DNA from: Candidatus Puniceispirillum sp.
GTDB taxonomy: Bacteria; Pseudomonadota; Alphaproteobacteria; Puniceispirillales; Puniceispirillaceae
NCBI GenBank assembly: GCA_028382965.1
Contig: JAOEUK010000002.1
Location: 124,001-188,000, forward strand
Length of the DNA stretch: 64,000 nt
Direction: 5' to 3'
Shown: positions 61,274-64,000 of the stretch, one piece after another
Position numbering within the stretch: the first letter of the stretch is position 1
Layout: every line of letters begins with the position of its first letter
Notes under the pieces: generated by a model
Database searches by the model: none
Told to the model about the DNA's origin: nothing
What the model saw: the letters and a program-made list of their open reading frames with translations, nothing else
Made by a program: the position numbers and the translations under genes

Positions 61274-61930
61274 CTAAAATAATACTGCGATAAACCCAAG
61301 ATCCACCAATCCATCATGAAGCATTTTTACTGTTAGATAGATCAAAAACCATAGCCCTAAATAAGACAGCCATTGATAGCGGATCATAATTTTCATAATT
61401 AATGAAGCGCTAAAAGCCATGAAGGCAATCGCCAACGCAAGGCCCAAGATTAAAAGTGTTGTATTGTCTCGAGCAATCGCAGCAACGGCGACAATATTAT
61501 CAATTGACATAGAAAAATCTGCAACAAGAATAGTGAACAGTGCGCGACCAAAACCCTTTTCATCAATTTGATTTTTGTTATCAATCACAGCCCCTTCATC
61601 AGCAAGGTTTTGCGCATTATTATTGAATTCTTTAAGGTCCTGATAGAATCTGTAGCAAACCCAAGCTAAAAGTCCACCGCCAATAAGTAGAATTCCTTTA
61701 ATAGCAAGCAGCTGGGCAGCTATTACAGCAAAGATAATGCGAAGAAGTGCGGCCACTGCCATACCTATTGCAATAGCCCTCTTTCGTTGCGCAGCAGTTA
61801 GACCAGCTGCAGCCATACCAATAACCAGCGCGTTATCACCAGATAAAATGATATCAGCAAAAATAATCTGAAAAATGTCAGTCACTTCCGTGAAGCCGTA
61901 TTGAGTAACGTCCAGTCCTACAATACTCAT
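61274..61930 (-). CDS. TerC family (YjbE-like) integral membrane protein
   Basis: FADIILSGDNALVIGMAAAGL, VADFSMSIDNIVAVAAIA; ATGA overlap with the GMC gene. Confidence 0.88.
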   Translation of the reverse strand: MSIVGLDVTQYGFTEVTDIFQIIFADIILSGDNALVIGMAAAGLTAAQRKRAIAIGMAVAALLRIIFAVIAAQLLAIKGILLIGGGLLAWVCYRFYQDLKEFNNNAQNLADEGAVIDNKNQIDEKGFGRALFTILVADFSMSIDNIVAVAAIARDNTTLLILGLALAIAFMAFSASLIMKIMIRYQWLSYLGLWFLIYLTVKMLHDGLVDLGFIAVLF

Positions 61931-63540
61931 TTTGCACTCTGAAGAATCATGTCAGATAATTTTTCACCAATCATTATGGTAGGCGCATTTGTGTTGCCTG
62001 AGGTAATTGTTGGCATGATTGACGCATCGGCAACCCGAAGGCCAGTAACGCCATAAACCTGAAGTTTTTCATTAACAACTGACATTTTGTCTTGTCCCAT
62101 TTTACAAGTGCCAGTCGGATGGTAAATCGTTGTTGCCGTGTTTCGCACCCACTCAAGAATTGCGTCATCATCATCTTCTGCCACCGTCAAACCAGGCGCA
62201 TATTCTTCAGTGATTAATGATTTCACAGGATTCGTTTTACAAATTACACGAGCAATCTTGATGCCAGCAATCAGCGCATCGCAATCCGTTCTTGTCGCAA
62301 GATAGTTTGGATGAATTGCTGGATAATCTTCAGAATTAGCCGATAATAATTTCAAACAGCCCCGGCTTTCGGGACGCAACTGCAATACTGATGTAGTGAA
62401 CGCAGAAAAGTGGTGACTGCCAGCAGCTACATTGTCAGCGCTAAAAGGTTGAAGGTGAAACTGGATATCAGGCGTTTCTAGTTCCGGCCGTGTTTTTAAA
62501 AAAGCTGTCCCTAGGCTAGCTGCCATTGCCATTGGTCCAGAACGTTTAAACGCATATTCCAATGCAATGGACAAAAGTTGGAATGGACTTTTTGTTTCTG
62601 TATTAATTGTGCTGGCATTGCATTTGTAAATTGGGCGTGCCTGGAGATGGTCTTGCAAATTTTTGCCTACCCCAGGCAAGTGATGTATCGATGCTATTCC
62701 GTGGTTGGCCAAATCTTTTTGGTCACCGATGCCTGACAACATCAGAATTTGAGGTGACCCAATGGCACCAGCAGAGATTATTATCTCGCAACGTGCTCTA
62801 ATTTTCTTCTGTTTTCCATGAATTCGAACAACTGCAGAAACAGCACGTTTGCCTTCGAATTGGATCTGATCAGTGTGCGCATGAGTGATGATGTGCAAAT
62901 TTTTACGTCCACGAATGGGTTTTAAGTAAGCAACTGCTGTACTACATCTCTGGCCATTCTTCATTGTCATTTGAAAAAAGCCGGCACCCTCCTGGTCCTC
63001 TAAGTTGTAGTCATCTGTGCGCTTATAGCCCGCTGACACAGCAGCCTCAACCCAGGCATTAATAACTTCACGGTCAACTTTATTTTCTGATACATTTAGA
63101 GGGCCTCCAATGCCTCGCTCTGCCGATGAATTACCTTCCCAATTTTCAGCCCGTCTAAAAAGAGGCATCACATCATCCCAGCTCCATCCTGCATTTCCAA
63201 GCTGTCGCCAATGATCAAAATCCTGCGGCTGCCCTCTGACATATAAAAGGCCATTGATCGAACTGCTACCACCAAGCACCTTACCCCGTGGCCAGTTTAT
63301 CGAACGACCATTTAATCCAGGATCTGGCTGTGTTTTATAACACCAATCCGTTTTTGGGTTGCCCATCGTTTTAAAATAACCAACCGGAATATGAATCCAA
63401 GGGTATCGATCGTTTCCACCAGCTTCAATCAGCGCAACTGTAACGGACGGATCAGCAGATAAGCGGTTAGCTATCACGCAGCCAGCGGATCCCGCCCCAA
63501 TAATAACATAATCAAATTCCAACCCGACCCCCGGGATCAA
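61927..63540 (-). CDS. GMC family FAD oxidoreductase (choline dehydrogenase-like)
   Basis: YVIIGAGSAGCVIANRLSADPSVTVALIEAGG, WPRGKVLGGSSSINGLLYVRG, GAIGSPQILMLSGIG, IYHPTGTCKMG. Confidence 0.93.
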   Translation of the reverse strand: MIPGVGLEFDYVIIGAGSAGCVIANRLSADPSVTVALIEAGGNDRYPWIHIPVGYFKTMGNPKTDWCYKTQPDPGLNGRSINWPRGKVLGGSSSINGLLYVRGQPQDFDHWRQLGNAGWSWDDVMPLFRRAENWEGNSSAERGIGGPLNVSENKVDREVINAWVEAAVSAGYKRTDDYNLEDQEGAGFFQMTMKNGQRCSTAVAYLKPIRGRKNLHIITHAHTDQIQFEGKRAVSAVVRIHGKQKKIRARCEIIISAGAIGSPQILMLSGIGDQKDLANHGIASIHHLPGVGKNLQDHLQARPIYKCNASTINTETKSPFQLLSIALEYAFKRSGPMAMAASLGTAFLKTRPELETPDIQFHLQPFSADNVAAGSHHFSAFTTSVLQLRPESRGCLKLLSANSEDYPAIHPNYLATRTDCDALIAGIKIARVICKTNPVKSLITEEYAPGLTVAEDDDDAILEWVRNTATTIYHPTGTCKMGQDKMSVVNEKLQVYGVTGLRVADASIMPTITSGNTNAPTIMIGEKLSDMILQSAK

Positions 63541-63553
63541 AAAGTTGCTTTTT

Positions 63554-63568
63554 GAGACTTATAGTCTC
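63554..63568. promoter_or_regulatory. inverted repeat GAGACT-TAT-AGTCTC, putative IclR-type operator
   Basis: Perfect 6-bp arms in the divergent GMC/IclR intergenic region. Confidence 0.4.
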
Positions 63569-63675
63569 TATTGTGTTAATTTATCTAAATAAATGCACGT
63601 AATAAAGGTCTTATCAAGTAAAATATCAGCCTACATGTAAAGCAGTATTAGATTTATTATCGAGCGGACAAAGTT

Positions 63676-64000
63676 ATGACAGTTTCAATCCCACCAAATT
63701 TGCGCATTTTGAAAATTTTTGAAATCATTGCCAACGCTGGACGTCCACTGACCCCAACTGAGATTAATGAACGACTTGAGTGGCCAAAGCAAAGCCTGCA
63801 CCGACTGTGTCAAACTCTGGTTACTGAAGGCTACTTAGTCAAACAGGCGCGCCGCCTTCATCCTACAAAACGGCTTTTGGAGCTAGCCGCAGGACTAACA
63901 CAGCATGCTTCAGGGCAAACTGCTCGACATCAAATTTTGTTGAATATTGCTCGTGAAACTGGCGAGACGGTTAATTTTGTTCGACCAGAGATTTTGGGTA
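63676..64000 (+). CDS. IclR-family transcriptional regulator (partial, runs off window)
   Basis: ATG at 63676: MTVSIPPNLRILKIFEIIANAGRPLTPTEINERLEWPKQSLHRLCQTLVTEGYLVKQARR...; no stop before the window end. Confidence 0.8.
   Translation, partial: MTVSIPPNLRILKIFEIIANAGRPLTPTEINERLEWPKQSLHRLCQTLVTEGYLVKQARRLHPTKRLLELAAGLTQHASGQTARHQILLNIARETGETVNFVRPEILG

Overview
This 64-kb window looks like a chromosomal segment of a low-to-mid GC alphaproteobacterium. The marine sulfur genes and overall gene content suggest a SAR116-like or related lineage, but that placement is inference. No rRNA, tRNA, CRISPR array, IS element or prophage was recognised. The first 22 kb is mostly conserved housekeeping: an OmpR/EnvZ-type two-component system, proC, lgt-midA-pgeF-prs-rplY-pth-ychF, the cytochrome bc1 operon, hemF, cca, and TauE/TIGR02186/Usp. 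The accessory content follows. (1) A DmdA-like DMSP demethylase lies at 23.1-24.3 kb. (2) A large putative N-heterocycle/nicotinate-like catabolic locus spans 26.4-43.5 kb. It holds a UPF0280 protein, a 6-hydroxynicotinate-reductase-like protein, a fused [2Fe-2S]/molybdopterin hydroxylase with an FAD subunit, a tungsten-type aldehyde:ferredoxin oxidoreductase, an enamidase-like amidohydrolase, a MarR regulator, an AA_synth protein, a NIPSNAP protein, a DHDPS-like aldolase and a five-gene Liv-type ABC transporter. This is the best candidate for an undescribed system. (3) A murein recycling/scavenging island spans 48.5-55.6 kb (GH84, PIG-L, AnmK, MurQ, YkuD, AmpG-like MFS, NlpC/P60, PGRP-type amidase). 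(4) An HpsN-like sulfopropanediol dehydrogenase operon at 58.2-63.5 kb has a divergent IclR regulator. Intergenic palindromes and direct repeats that could be operators, a single-base frameshifted GST gene, a truncated cold-shock gene and an unlisted 22-aa lipoprotein-like ORF were also found by reading the sequence. All family names come from motif recognition by eye; no database search was run.
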